Shown here piece after piece: positions 7,056-15,507 of a stretch of 20,778 nucleotides of DNA. The stretch comes from Actinomycetota bacterium (GTDB taxonomy: Bacteria; Actinomycetota; Actinomycetes; Actinomycetales; Microbacteriaceae): contig RHAS01000002.1 in assembly GCA_010028615.1 (NCBI GenBank), positions 1-20,778 of the forward strand, given 5' to 3'. Made by a program: the position numbers and the translations under genes. Every line of letters begins with the position of its first letter. Within the stretch, counting starts at the first letter, position 1. The notes beneath the pieces were generated by a model. It was not told the DNA's origin, did not search any database, and worked only from the letters and a program-made list of their open reading frames with translations.

Positions 7056-7997
7056 AAGCAATACGCTTTCAACCCGATGGCCAAGGCCTTTTTTCAGCAC
7101 CAGAGTCGCTCTTGATCTAGTCGACAGGATGTTTTCAATCAAGTTAGGTAAGTTGATGTCCTGCCAAATTTCCTTGGCACGAGTTAGAGCATCCTCTAGC
7201 GGCATTTCGGCGTAGCGGTGAAAATATGATGCTGGATCCCTAAAGGCAGAATCACGAAGTTCTTCAAATCTGTTTAGGTACCATTTTTCGATTTCTCTAG
7301 TTGGCGCATCAACGTAGATTTTGAAATCAAAGTAGTCGCTCAGCGCAACATCTTGGCCAGGGGCTGGCGGCTGCAAAACATTTAGGCCCTCGACGATCAC
7401 CACATCGGGGGATTCAACATTGACGCTCTCACCTTCGACAATGTCGTAGGTCAGGTGTGAATAAAGTGGAGCGCTAACTACTTCTTTCCCTGATTTGATA
7501 TCGGCGACAAATTTGATCAGAGCCAAACGGTCATAAGATTCTGGAAAACCTTTTCTTTGCATTAGGCCGCGTTTTTCAAGTACTGCATTTGGGTAGAGGA
7601 AACCGTCGGTGGTAACTAGTGCAACTTTAGGGGTGGTTGGCCAACGGCTAAGTAATTCTTTCAGCAATCTAGAAACGGTAGATTTACCAACAGCAACGCT
7701 ACCGGCAACACCAATTATGAATGGGGTTCGCTTATTGGTTTTATTTAGGAAGCTGCCTGTAACCTTGTGAAGATCTTGGGTTTCTGAAACGTAGATGTTC
7801 AATAGCTGGCTCAGTGGCAGATAGATATCGCTAACCTCAGCCATATCTAGAAAATCGCCAAGACCCCTGATTTTTTCAATCTCGGTCTCAGTCAGCGGAG
7901 TTTCGGTTACTTTAGCTAAATCAGCCCAGTCGGAGCGTGGAATTTCAACAAAAGGTGACAGCGCTTCATCGCTATTATCTATCGGCGCTCCGGTCAC
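7044..7997 (-). CDS. coaA: Type I pantothenate kinase
   Basis: Phosphorylates pantothenate with ATP, the first and controlled step of CoA synthesis. The 317-residue protein has the P-loop [12 protein letters not shown] (K105), characteristic of CoaA rather than type II/III enzymes. Also visible are [37 protein letters not shown], and [11 protein letters not shown] near the C-terminus. The start is GTG at 7997. It is divergent from glmS with only 27 bases between starts; TAGTTT on this strand overlaps the glmS -10 box. Confidence 0.97.
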   Translation of the reverse strand: MTGAPIDNSDEALSPFVEIPRSDWADLAKVTETPLTETEIEKIRGLGDFLDMAEVSDIYLPLSQLLNIYVSETQDLHKVTGSFLNKTNKRTPFIIGVAGSVAVGKSTVSRLLKELLSRWPTTPKVALVTTDGFLYPNAVLEKRGLMQRKGFPESYDRLALIKFVADIKSGKEVVSAPLYSHLTYDIVEGESVNVESPDVVIVEGLNVLQPPAPGQDVALSDYFDFKIYVDAPTREIEKWYLNRFEELRDSAFRDPASYFHRYAEMPLEDALTRAKEIWQDINLPNLIENILSTRSRATLVLKKGLGHRVESVLLRKI

Positions 7998-8012
7998 AAA
8001 GCAATTCTGCCT

Positions 8013-8018
8013 TAAACT
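8013..8018 (+). promoter_or_regulatory. glmS -10 box, probable leaderless start; may also serve coaA
   Basis: TAAACT ends six bases before the glmS ATG, the same spacing as at glmM. Read on the other strand, the shifted hexamer TAGTTT (8019-8014) is also TANNNT and sits 16 bases before the coaA GTG. Neither direction has an obvious -35. No glmS ribozyme is possible here because the gap is only 27 bases. Confidence 0.5.
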
Positions 8019-8024
8019 AGGTCT

Positions 8025-9878
8025 ATGTGTGGAATCGTAGGCTACGTCGGGCCGAAATCAACCGTTGATGTGCTCTTGGGTGGTCTTAAACGTCTTGAGT
8101 ATCGTGGCTACGACAGCGCCGGGGTATCGGTGATTGATACCGAGGGCAAACTGGCAACCCGCAAGCGCGCTGGTAAGCTCGCCATTTTGGTCGAAGACAT
8201 CGATAATCAACCGCTCGGTGAAGCTCACATCGGCATCGGTCACACCCGCTGGGCAACTCACGGTGCTCCTACCGATGGCAATGCCCATCCGCATCTAGGT
8301 GGAGACAGCAAAAAGCTGAGCCTAATCCATAACGGAATTATCGAGAATTTTGCAGAACTCAAGAGCGAGCTTTTAGAAGCTGGTGTTAGTTTCGCCAGTG
8401 AAACCGACACCGAGGTAGCTGCCCACCTGATAGCCAGAGAGTTTGATAAAACTGGTGATCTCATCGAATCGTTTAGAAAAGTTGTTCGCCGGCTTCACGG
8501 TGCTTTCACAATCTTGGTTATGCACCAGGATGTTCCAGATTTGGTTCTAGCCGCTAGAAGAAATGCTCCACTGGTAATTGGTCTTGGCGAGGGGGAGAAC
8601 TTCTTAGGTAGCGATGTCGCCGCATTCGTTGAACACACCAAGCGAGCAATTGCTGTTGGCCAAGATGAGATTGTAATTCTGCGTCAAAATGACGTGGCAA
8701 TTGAGAATTTCGATGGTGAATCGGTTACTCGAGATGAATTCCTAATCGACTGGGATGCATCTGCTGCTAGCAAGGGTGGCTGGAGTTCTTTTATGGCAAA
8801 AGAAATTGCTGATCAACCACAATCGGTTGGCGATACCATGATGGGCAGATTATCCAGTGACGGTACTGTCCACCTTGAAGAGCTAGCCGCCCTTACCCAG
8901 AAACTGCCAAAGCTAGATCGCATCATCATGGTCGCCTGCGGTACCGCAGCCTATGCTGCTGAAGTTGGCAAGTATGCAATCGAGAGTTGGGCGAGGGTTC
9001 CAGTTAGCGTTGAGCTTTCTCACGAATTTAGATACCGTGATCCGATTTTGACTTCAAGTACTCTGGTCGTTGCTGTGAGTCAGTCTGGTGAAACCATGGA
9101 CACTCTAATGGCGACTCGCTATGCCAAAGAGTCTGGCGCTATGGTGCTAACTATTTGTAATACTCAAGGCGCTACCTTAGCTCGTGAAGCTGATGCTGTC
9201 TTGTATACCCACGCAGGTCCCGAGGTAGCGGTTGCCTCAACAAAGGCATTCACCGCTCAGATTGTTTCGATGTATTTACTTGCTCTGCATCTAGCCAAAG
9301 CGCGCAACACCAGAGCGCTAAGTGATCTTCAAGAAATCGGCAAAGAGTTACTAAAGTTACCAGCGCAAATTGCCAAAGTCTTAGAGCAGGGTAAATCTGT
9401 TGCTGAATTAGCCAAGAGTTTCAAGGATGCTAAAACCGTGCTCTTTCTAGGCAGGCACGTTGGCTTCCCAATTGCCATGGAAGGCGCGCTAAAGCTCAAG
9501 GAATTGGCCTATATCCACTCCGAAGGCTTTGCCGCTGGCGAGCTAAAGCATGGTCCGATAGCGCTAATTGAAAAGGGGCAGCCGGTTATCGTGGTGGTGC
9601 CAAGCCCGAATGATCCTGATTCACTAAATGCCAAAGTTATCAGCAACATTCAAGAGGTCAAGGCTAGAGGGGCAGAAGTGATTGCTATCGCCGAAGAGGG
9701 AGATCTTGAAGCGGCTAAGTATTCAGCCCAGGTTTTCTATGTCCCTAAGGCTCACCAAATGTTGCTGCCGGTTTTATCTGTCGTGCCACTACAGATCTTT
9801 GCTCTCGAGCTATCGGCTGCTAAAGGTCTTGATGTGGACCAGCCGCGTAACCTAGCTAAATCGGTGACTGTCGAGTAA
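8025..9878 (+). CDS. glmS: Glutamine--fructose-6-phosphate aminotransferase (isomerizing)
   Basis: Makes glucosamine-6-phosphate from fructose-6-phosphate and glutamine, the committed step to UDP-GlcNAc. The 617-residue protein begins MCGIVGYVG, with Cys2 as the glutaminase nucleophile. LEYRGYDSAG, GIGHTRWATHGAPTDGNAHPH and NGIIENF follow in the amidotransferase domain. The two sugar-isomerase domains show ACGTAAYAAEVGKY, SQSGETMDT and SEGFAAGELKHGPIALI, and the C-terminus ends PRNLAKSVTVE. The product feeds GlmM, encoded about 1 kb upstream. acpS follows after three bases. Confidence 0.98.
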   Translation: MCGIVGYVGPKSTVDVLLGGLKRLEYRGYDSAGVSVIDTEGKLATRKRAGKLAILVEDIDNQPLGEAHIGIGHTRWATHGAPTDGNAHPHLGGDSKKLSLIHNGIIENFAELKSELLEAGVSFASETDTEVAAHLIAREFDKTGDLIESFRKVVRRLHGAFTILVMHQDVPDLVLAARRNAPLVIGLGEGENFLGSDVAAFVEHTKRAIAVGQDEIVILRQNDVAIENFDGESVTRDEFLIDWDASAASKGGWSSFMAKEIADQPQSVGDTMMGRLSSDGTVHLEELAALTQKLPKLDRIIMVACGTAAYAAEVGKYAIESWARVPVSVELSHEFRYRDPILTSSTLVVAVSQSGETMDTLMATRYAKESGAMVLTICNTQGATLAREADAVLYTHAGPEVAVASTKAFTAQIVSMYLLALHLAKARNTRALSDLQEIGKELLKLPAQIAKVLEQGKSVAELAKSFKDAKTVLFLGRHVGFPIAMEGALKLKELAYIHSEGFAAGELKHGPIALIEKGQPVIVVVPSPNDPDSLNAKVISNIQEVKARGAEVIAIAEEGDLEAAKYSAQVFYVPKAHQMLLPVLSVVPLQIFALELSAAKGLDVDQPRNLAKSVTVE

Positions 9879-9881
9879 CCG

Positions 9882-10238
9882 ATGATTATCGGAGTCGGAA
9901 TAGACCTGGTCGACGTTGCTCGCTTTGAGAGCAAACTAAATCAAACCGCTGGGCTCCAGGAGAGAATTTTTACCAGCGAAGAAATAGGTAGCAAAACAGA
10001 ATCGCTCGCTGGATATTGGGCAGCTAAGGAAGCTCTAATCAAAGCTCTTGGTAATCCAACTGGATTATCTTTTCAAGATGTTCAGGTAGTAAAGGATGAT
10101 TTGGGTAAACCAAGACTAGAGCTATCCGGGCAGACTGATATCAGGGCAAACGAGCTTGGAATTTCTAACTGGCATCTTTCGATAAGCCACGATGGTGGCA
10201 TGGCGGTCGCGGTGGTTATCGCAGAAGGATCTAACTGA
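9882..10238 (+). CDS. acpS: Holo-[acyl-carrier-protein] synthase
   Basis: Transfers the 4'-phosphopantetheine of CoA to acyl carrier protein. The 118-residue product matches AcpS length. GVGIDLVDVARFE carries the metal-binding aspartate, RIFTSEE carries the conserved Glu, WAAKEALIKALG is the second core motif, and WHLSISHDGGMAVAVV is the C-terminal strand. ATG 9882 follows the glmS stop by three bases, and its TGA overlaps the alr ATG. Related actinobacterial loci often place a NAD(P)H-hydrate repair gene between acpS and alr; none is present here. Confidence 0.96.
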   Translation: MIIGVGIDLVDVARFESKLNQTAGLQERIFTSEEIGSKTESLAGYWAAKEALIKALGNPTGLSFQDVQVVKDDLGKPRLELSGQTDIRANELGISNWHLSISHDGGMAVAVVIAEGSN

Positions 10239-11353
10239 TGCGCAAAATTACCATTGACCTAAATGCTGTTGCTAATAATCTCGCAGTTATGCGAAAGCTA
10301 GTCAACACCGAAGGAAAAGTCTTAGTGCTCGGTGTAGTCAAAGCCGATGCGTACGGTCACGGGATGATTCAGGTGGCAAGAAAGTTAGAAGCCGAAGGAA
10401 TTGATTATCTCGGTGTTGCTGATGTTGAAGAAGCGCTGAGTCTAAGAGCAGCTGGAATCAAGACTAGAATTTTGGCCTGGCTACACGACCCAACCGATGA
10501 TTTTGAAAAGGCAGTTGCCAAGGATATTGATTTGGCTGTCTCATCAGCTGATCAACTAATGCGAGTGGTAAAAGCTGCGAAAGCTCAAGTTTCTATTGGC
10601 CGAATACACATCAAAGTCGATACTGGGTTATCCAGAAACGGTGTGACCATGACCGAGCTACCAGATCTTCTAGATCAGGTGCTCGCGGAAGTAGAGAGCG
10701 GTAGCGTTACTAGTGTTGGGATATTTAGTCATCTGTCATCAACCGGCCCGAAGGAAGATCTAGCTCAGATTGAAGTATTTGAACAGGCATTGGAACTAGC
10801 TAAAGCCAAGGGCCTGAGCTTTGAGCTTCGGCATCTAACGGCAAGTGATGGCACTCTTACCTACCCGCAAGCCAGATACGACATGGTCAGAATTGGTGTT
10901 GCCCTCTATGGCCTTTCACCATTTAGCGATAACCGCGCCAATGAATTTGGGCTAACCCCGGCTATGACCTGTGAAGCAACCGTTGTGCAGACTAAGCGAG
11001 TTCCAGCAGGCTCTGGAGTCTCTTACGGCTATCTATATAGCACTCCGGTAGAAACCACCCTGGCGCTTGTGCCAATAGGGTATGCCGAGGGGCTACCTAG
11101 AAGTGCCAGTGGGGAAGCTGAAGTATCAATCAATGACAGAAAATACAAGATTCACTCCAGGATTGCCATGGATCAGTTCGTCGTTGATGTTGGAAATGCC
11201 AGTGTTAGCCCTGGAGCAAAGGTTGTAATCTTTGGCCCAAATGGACCAACCGCAGATGATTTGGCAGATGCAGCCGGCACCATCAACTATGAGATTGTCA
11301 CCCGGATGGGTGGAAGGTTCAAGCGGGAGTATCTAGGATCTATCGAGGAATAA
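10238..11353 (+). CDS. alr: Alanine racemase
   Basis: PLP enzyme that makes D-alanine for peptidoglycan. In the 371-residue product VVKADAYGHG carries the PLP lysine (K35), HIKVDTGLSRNG and RHLTASDGTL lie in the barrel, and GVSYGYLYST holds the second catalytic tyrosine. VPIGYAEGLPR and IAMDQFVVDV are C-terminal family blocks. The ATG overlaps the acpS TGA (TGATG), so translation is probably coupled. tsaE follows three bases after the stop. Confidence 0.98.
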   Translation: MRKITIDLNAVANNLAVMRKLVNTEGKVLVLGVVKADAYGHGMIQVARKLEAEGIDYLGVADVEEALSLRAAGIKTRILAWLHDPTDDFEKAVAKDIDLAVSSADQLMRVVKAAKAQVSIGRIHIKVDTGLSRNGVTMTELPDLLDQVLAEVESGSVTSVGIFSHLSSTGPKEDLAQIEVFEQALELAKAKGLSFELRHLTASDGTLTYPQARYDMVRIGVALYGLSPFSDNRANEFGLTPAMTCEATVVQTKRVPAGSGVSYGYLYSTPVETTLALVPIGYAEGLPRSASGEAEVSINDRKYKIHSRIAMDQFVVDVGNASVSPGAKVVIFGPNGPTADDLADAAGTINYEIVTRMGGRFKREYLGSIEE

Positions 11354-11356
11354 CTA

Positions 11357-11824
11357 GTGAGTAATCCTCAACTGCTTTTCGAAGCTAATATCAGTAGTGC
11401 TGATCAGATGTCACAACTCGGTGAATCTCTTGCAGGAATACTAACTGCCGGAGATCTTGTTGTGCTTATCGGCCCGCTGGGTGCTGGCAAAACTACTTTC
11501 ACACGCGGAGTTGGTAAAGCGCTCCAAGTTGAAGGCAATGTTTCATCACCAACATTCGTAATTGCTAGAACACATAAGCGTGAAGGTAAAGCTTCTCTAG
11601 TTCACGTTGATGCCTACCGTTTGAAATCACCAGCGGAATTAGATGATCTAGATATTCCTTTTAGCAGCCCGATTGTTTTAGTGGAGTGGGGTAAGGGGCT
11701 GACTGAAGGCATTGCTGATAATTGGCTCGAGGTAACCATAGATCGCGATAGTTCTGGACAAAGTGAAAATCGCCAGGTAAAGATTATGGGCTTTGGGCCT
11801 CGCTGGGCTGGTGTTCAGCTTTGA
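11357..11824 (+). CDS. tsaE: t6A biosynthesis ATPase TsaE
   Basis: ATPase of the TsaB-TsaD-TsaE complex that attaches threonylcarbamoyl to A37 of ANN-decoding tRNAs. The 155-residue protein has the P-loop GPLGAGKTTFTRG (K45), then SSPTFVIARTH, HVDAYRL and VEWGKGL, all diagnostic. The start is GTG at 11357, and its TGA overlaps the tsaB TTG. All t6A complex partners lie in this overlapping run; TsaC, which makes the substrate, is not in the window. Confidence 0.96.
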   Translation: MSNPQLLFEANISSADQMSQLGESLAGILTAGDLVVLIGPLGAGKTTFTRGVGKALQVEGNVSSPTFVIARTHKREGKASLVHVDAYRLKSPAELDDLDIPFSSPIVLVEWGKGLTEGIADNWLEVTIDRDSSGQSENRQVKIMGFGPRWAGVQL

Positions 11825-12426
11825 AGATTCTAAGTATTGATACATCATCCGGAACTAGCGTTGCGGTTTTATCTGACAGTGAAGTTTTAGCGGAGATAAA
11901 TAATCCTGATTCAATGTCTCATGCTGAGAGCATTGGCCTAGCCATCAGGGATTGCCTAACTAAGGCTGATCTAAAACCCGTCGGTATCGATCGCGTGGTA
12001 ATCGGAGTTGGCCCTGGACCATTTACTGGACTAAGAGTTGGTATTGCCGCGGCAAAGTTTTTTGCAACAGGAGCTAAGGCGGAACTTGTGGGTATCTGCT
12101 CACTCGATGCAATTGCCTACGATTATTACTCGCAAGGAAATACTGGAAAGCTCCTAGTTGAAACAGATGCCCGCCGCAAAGAGCATTTCTGGGCCGTTTA
12201 CTCTGGACTTGATTCTGGTGTCCCAATCAGGGTGGCCGGACCCAGTGTTGCCAAACCGGAGGAAATAAACCGAAGCGACCTGCAGCTAACTTCGATTACG
12301 GTAAGCGCTGCGGCTCTCGGCAAGATAGCCTTTCATCAGGGCTTGAAAGCCAGTGGCGATGTGTCGCCGATTTACCTTCGTGAGCCAGATGTCAGTTTGT
12401 CAAAGGGCAAGAAGGTGACTTGCTAA
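11821..12426 (+). CDS. tsaB: t6A complex dimerisation subunit TsaB
   Basis: A pseudo-kinase-like ASKHA protein that dimerises with TsaD. The 201-residue product begins [17 protein letters not shown] and carries [19 protein letters not shown], the typical TsaB block, plus [14 protein letters not shown]. It lacks the TsaD metal-binding histidines. The start is TTG at 11821, overlapping the tsaE stop (TTGA). The stop overlaps the next ATG (TAATG), and the last codons contain the SD of that gene, so translation is tightly coupled. Confidence 0.95.
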   Translation: MKILSIDTSSGTSVAVLSDSEVLAEINNPDSMSHAESIGLAIRDCLTKADLKPVGIDRVVIGVGPGPFTGLRVGIAAAKFFATGAKAELVGICSLDAIAYDYYSQGNTGKLLVETDARRKEHFWAVYSGLDSGVPIRVAGPSVAKPEEINRSDLQLTSITVSAAALGKIAFHQGLKASGDVSPIYLREPDVSLSKGKKVTC

Positions 12427-13913
12427 TGCTAATTCGCGAGGCCACCGAGGCTGATCTAGCCGGCATCATGCTGATTGAGCGCAGCTGCTTTTTGAATGAT
12501 GCCTGGTCTGAAGAGGTTATGCTCTCAGAACTTAGAGCCCCGCACACCTTTTATGTCGTGGCCTTAGCTGGGGATGAGATAGTCGGTTATGCGGGTCTGA
12601 GTAAGCTGGGGCAGAGCAAACAGGCGGATATTCAAACCATCGCTACTGCTTTATCTAGCCGAGGCAAGGGGATCGGCCGGGCGATGATGCAGGTGCTTAC
12701 TAGCAAGGCTGCTGATTTAGGTGCTGAAGAAATATTCTTGGAAGTTCGGGCCGATAACAAAGTTGCGCAAAAACTCTATGAAGTTTTTGGGTTTAGGAAA
12801 ATCGGGGTAAGAAAAAAGTATTACCAGCCAGATAACATCGATGCGTTTGTGATGCAAACCACACTGCTTAGAAAAGATCCGCTTGTTTTAGGTATTGAAA
12901 GTTCCTGTGATGAAACCGGCATAGGTATCGTTCGTGGAAATCAGTTGTTAGCTAATGTGATTTCTTCAAGCATGGATAAGCACGCCATCTTCGGAGGAGT
13001 AGTTCCTGAGGTTGCAGCCAGAGCGCACCTAGAAGCACTTAATCCTGTTCTAAATGAGGCTTTAGAAAAAGCAAATGTGTCTCTCGATGAGATTGATGCA
13101 ATAGCAGTAACCAATGGACCAGGATTAGCTGGAGCGCTAATGGTTGGTATCGGCGCGGCTAAGGCGCTATCGGTTGCAACCGGAAAACCTATTTATGCGG
13201 TCAATCACCTAGTTGGTCACGTGGCGGCAGATATTCTGGCTAATGGAAAAGTTGAAACACCAACAATTGCGCTTTTAGTAAGTGGTGGACATACCTCATT
13301 GCTTTTAGTTAGAGATTTACTTTCCGATGTGACACTACTAGGTGAAACTATTGATGATGCCGCCGGTGAGGCATTTGATAAAGTGGCCAGGGTTTTAGGG
13401 CTTAGCTATCCTGGTGGGCCAGAGATTGATAAAGCTGCCATGGGTGGTAATCCGAATGCGATTAGATTCCCTAGAGGCTTAACATTGCCTAAGGACATGC
13501 TTGCGCATCGTTATGACTTTAGTTTCTCTGGATTAAAAACTGCAGTTGCTAGACATGTTGAGTTAGCCGAGATCAATAAAGAGCAAATCAACTTAGCCGA
13601 CGTGGCCGCAAGCTTCCGTGAAGCAGTGGTGGATGTATTGGTCGCCAAGGCACTTGCCGCTTGCCAAGAATTTGGCATCAACAGGTTGCTCCTCGGTGGT
13701 GGAGTGGTTGCCAACGCCAGATTGCGCGAGGTTGCCACTAGCCGCTGCCAGGAGGCAGGTATTGACCTTCGCATCCCGCCATTTTCTCTGTGTACTGACA
13801 ATGGCGCAATGATCGCAGTACTCGGCGCTCAACTAATTAGCTCTGGAGCACTACCTAGCGGACTGGATTTCTCGGCTGAATCAACCTTGGATGTTCGGAT
13901 AGTTCAGTCCTGA
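12426..13913 (+). CDS. tsaD: Fused RimI N-acetyltransferase / TsaD t6A transferase
   Basis: One open frame of 495 residues encodes two enzymes. Residues 1-147 are a GNAT domain like RimI, which acetylates the N-terminus of ribosomal protein S18: [10 protein letters not shown] is the acetyl-CoA loop, FLEVRADN and KLYEVFGF follow. Residues 152-495 are a full TsaD, the threonylcarbamoyl transferase: [34 protein letters not shown] (metal histidines), [23 protein letters not shown] and [13 protein letters not shown]. Almost no linker lies between them. ATG 12426 is chosen over TTG 12420 because AAGGTGA lies 7 bases upstream. In relatives these are usually adjacent separate genes. Confidence 0.95.
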   Translation: MLIREATEADLAGIMLIERSCFLNDAWSEEVMLSELRAPHTFYVVALAGDEIVGYAGLSKLGQSKQADIQTIATALSSRGKGIGRAMMQVLTSKAADLGAEEIFLEVRADNKVAQKLYEVFGFRKIGVRKKYYQPDNIDAFVMQTTLLRKDPLVLGIESSCDETGIGIVRGNQLLANVISSSMDKHAIFGGVVPEVAARAHLEALNPVLNEALEKANVSLDEIDAIAVTNGPGLAGALMVGIGAAKALSVATGKPIYAVNHLVGHVAADILANGKVETPTIALLVSGGHTSLLLVRDLLSDVTLLGETIDDAAGEAFDKVARVLGLSYPGGPEIDKAAMGGNPNAIRFPRGLTLPKDMLAHRYDFSFSGLKTAVARHVELAEINKEQINLADVAASFREAVVDVLVAKALAACQEFGINRLLLGGGVVANARLREVATSRCQEAGIDLRIPPFSLCTDNGAMIAVLGAQLISSGALPSGLDFSAESTLDVRIVQS

Positions 13914-13938
13914 ACCAAAATAGGCGGATAGTTCTTGA

Positions 13939-14145
13939 TTATTGCTTTTTGTCAGATTCAGGGATGTAGACAGCTTCCCAGTAGCCTCTAGCCAAGATAC
14001 TACCAAGCAGCTGGACGTCGTATTCCACACCGTCAAAAGTTTTGATGTGGGCTAAGTATTCACCGTTTGTATCCTTCCCGTCGTAAAGAACTACTGTTCC
14101 ACTTTCTTTCTTGTAAAGAACGGTTCCTATCTCGATTTCTTCCAT
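13939..14145 (-). CDS. Small protein of unknown function (68 residues)
   Basis: I do not recognise a family. The protein begins MEEIEIGTVLYKKESG, is acidic, rich in Val, Tyr and Glu, and has a strand-like pattern with a central DVQLLGSIL and a charged ESDKKQ end. There is no signal peptide, membrane segment or Cys. It is downstream of the methyltransferase gene on the same strand (75 bases) and convergent with rimI-tsaD. The Shine-Dalgarno is weak (GGGAAAG, too far from the ATG), but codon use matches the neighbours and no better frame occupies the site. Confidence 0.6.
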   Translation of the reverse strand: MEEIEIGTVLYKKESGTVVLYDGKDTNGEYLAHIKTFDGVEYDVQLLGSILARGYWEAVYIPESDKKQ

Positions 14146-14181
14146 CGCCAGTCACTTTCCCGAATTGCTAATTTAGCTAAC

Positions 14182-14212
14182 TCTATACTCCCGCTTTACT
14201 GAATCTTTGCAA
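14182..14212 (-). promoter_or_regulatory. Candidate promoter for the 68-residue protein
   Basis: On the reverse strand TTGCAA (14212-14207), a 19-base spacer and TATAGA (14187-14182) lie between the methyltransferase stop and the small gene. Spacing is slightly long. Confidence 0.3.
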
Positions 14213-14220
14213 CCTTATAA

Positions 14221-15399
14221 CTAACAAGGCTCAACAAGAAGCACTCGACGTTTATCTTTGATCTTGGTAATCACAATAGTTCCAGGATAAGAGCCCTTTA
14301 GATTCAATTCTTTTCGTAACTGTTCTGGAATGACATCGACACCGCGCTTCTTGATTTGAATTGCACCGATGTCGTGCTGATTTAGGAAAGCCGACAACTT
14401 CTTCTTATCGAAAGCTATTTGATCAATAACTTTGTATGCCTTTAGCCAAGGACTGCTTATTTTTTCATGGCTGGTTAGATATGCAATTTCTGGACTTATT
14501 GCAGATAATCCAAACTCTCTAGCAAAATCGCCAAGCAGATGTGAGCGAATAAGAGAATTATCTGGCTCATACAGGTATTCGCCCAGATCTGCTAGTTCTG
14601 CGTGCTCACTTGTTGTTTGTGCTGAAGTATATTCGTAAGTCTTACTATCTGTAATCAAAACTGCAGCTCTGGCAATTTCGGTTCTGCGCACCTTACCAAA
14701 ATACAAACCCAGCTCTACTAGGTCTCCATCAACAGATACCCAGACTGCTTCGGCATTTTGCGGTATTTGATTGTGAGGATGTCCTGGACCTAACTTGACT
14801 ATGGTTGGCTTTTGATTAGCTGCCGCTAAAACAAAATCAAAACTGGGGTTAAAATCTTGCGGCCTAAATATCCTGTTTCGGTTATCTCTTCTGGATGGAT
14901 CAAAAAAGAGACCTTCAAAATTACCTAGATCAACTTCAGTTACATCAGCATGTTCAACTGTGACATTAGGAAAGCTCGCAAGATTGAATGTTGCAATAGC
15001 TGCCGTTAGTTCATCCTTTTCAAAAGCGGAAACTTTGATATCGAGGCTGGCCATAGCGAGCGACTCAGCCCCAATTCCACAACCTAGATCAGCAACGTGC
15101 TTGATTCCTGCTTGCCTAAATCGGCCAGCATGCAGGGCGGCTACCTGAAGCCTTGAGGCCTGCTCTAGGCCTTCTTGGCTAAAGAGCATCTGCTCGGCAA
15201 ATTCGCCAAATTTGGGTTCGGCCATGCGCCGCAGCCTGACCTGAGTTAGGGCAGTGGCTATCAAATCGGGGTCAAATCCTGATTTTCGTAATTGGGAGAC
15301 CAACTTTAGGGCATCGGCCTTGGCATAGATTGGCCCCAGTTCAGCCAGCAACCCAGCCCCTTGCGGGCTAAGCAGTTTGATGAAGCTTTGGCGGTCCAC
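14221..15399 (-). CDS. Class I SAM-dependent methyltransferase with THUMP-like C-terminal domain
   Basis: A 392-residue protein, probably an RNA-directed methyltransferase of unknown target. Residues 1-95 are helical. Motif I, HVADLGCGIGAES, is at 101-113. FEKDE at 126-130 is the acidic post-I region. LFFDPSRRDNRNR at 164-176 is the motif-IV position and differs from DPPY or NPPY types. The C-terminal part (IQIKKRGVDVIPEQLRKELN, then an ending in LLVEPC) resembles the actinobacterial THUMP-like domain. The start is GTG at 15399 with no Shine-Dalgarno but a TAACCT box six bases upstream. It is divergent from groES. Confidence 0.85.
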   Translation of the reverse strand: MDRQSFIKLLSPQGAGLLAELGPIYAKADALKLVSQLRKSGFDPDLIATALTQVRLRRMAEPKFGEFAEQMLFSQEGLEQASRLQVAALHAGRFRQAGIKHVADLGCGIGAESLAMASLDIKVSAFEKDELTAAIATFNLASFPNVTVEHADVTEVDLGNFEGLFFDPSRRDNRNRIFRPQDFNPSFDFVLAAANQKPTIVKLGPGHPHNQIPQNAEAVWVSVDGDLVELGLYFGKVRRTEIARAAVLITDSKTYEYTSAQTTSEHAELADLGEYLYEPDNSLIRSHLLGDFAREFGLSAISPEIAYLTSHEKISSPWLKAYKVIDQIAFDKKKLSAFLNQHDIGAIQIKKRGVDVIPEQLRKELNLKGSYPGTIVITKIKDKRRVLLVEPC

Positions 15400-15405
15400 C
15401 AGTAA

Positions 15406-15433
15406 AGGTTAACAGCCCCCAGTTAGCACTCAA
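15406..15433 (-). promoter_or_regulatory. Methyltransferase gene promoter, -35 inside CIRCE
   Basis: On the reverse strand TTGAGT (15433-15428), a 16-base spacer and TAACCT (15411-15406) precede the GTG by six bases, implying a leaderless mRNA. The -35 lies within the CIRCE operator of groES, so HrcA binding could also block this promoter. Confidence 0.45.
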
Positions 15434-15449
15434 GGCTAGAGAGTGCTAA
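15423..15449. promoter_or_regulatory. CIRCE operator (HrcA binding site)
   Basis: TTAGCACTC-N9-GAGTGCTAA is a perfect match to the CIRCE consensus, bound by the heat-shock repressor HrcA. It lies 58 bases before groES and between groES and the divergent methyltransferase gene. Confidence 0.96.
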
Positions 15450-15452
15450 TAT
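15423..15452 (+). promoter_or_regulatory. groES promoter overlapping CIRCE
   Basis: TTAGCA (15423-15428), an 18-base spacer and TAATAT (15447-15452). The -35 is the left CIRCE arm and the -10 begins in the right arm, so repressor and polymerase exclude each other. Transcription would start near 15459. Confidence 0.65.
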
Positions 15453-15458
15453 AGCCAA

Positions 15459-15475
15459 GGCGTTGATTCAACGCC
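15459..15475 (+). promoter_or_regulatory. Hairpin at the predicted 5' end of groES mRNA
   Basis: GGCGTTG-ATT-CAACGCC is a perfect 7-bp stem starting at the predicted first transcribed base. A 5'-terminal stem-loop of this type can protect mRNA from 5'-end-dependent decay; it is far from the ribosome site (GAAGAGG near 15497). Confidence 0.5.
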
Positions 15476-15507
15476 ATTTCCCGTAAAGACAAAAGAAGAG
15501 GTTCCAA

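Noticed and set aside
7998..8024. glmS ribozyme/riboswitch upstream of glmS
   Set aside because: Only 27 bases separate glmS from coaA and no ribozyme core can fit; the promoter appears leaderless.
12420..12425. TTG start for the RimI-TsaD fusion
   Set aside because: ATG 12426 has AAGGTGA at proper spacing and starts exactly like RimI.
14146..14220. Possible tRNA or small RNA in the 75-base gap
   Set aside because: No cloverleaf arms or CCA-end pattern; the gap is explained by a candidate promoter.
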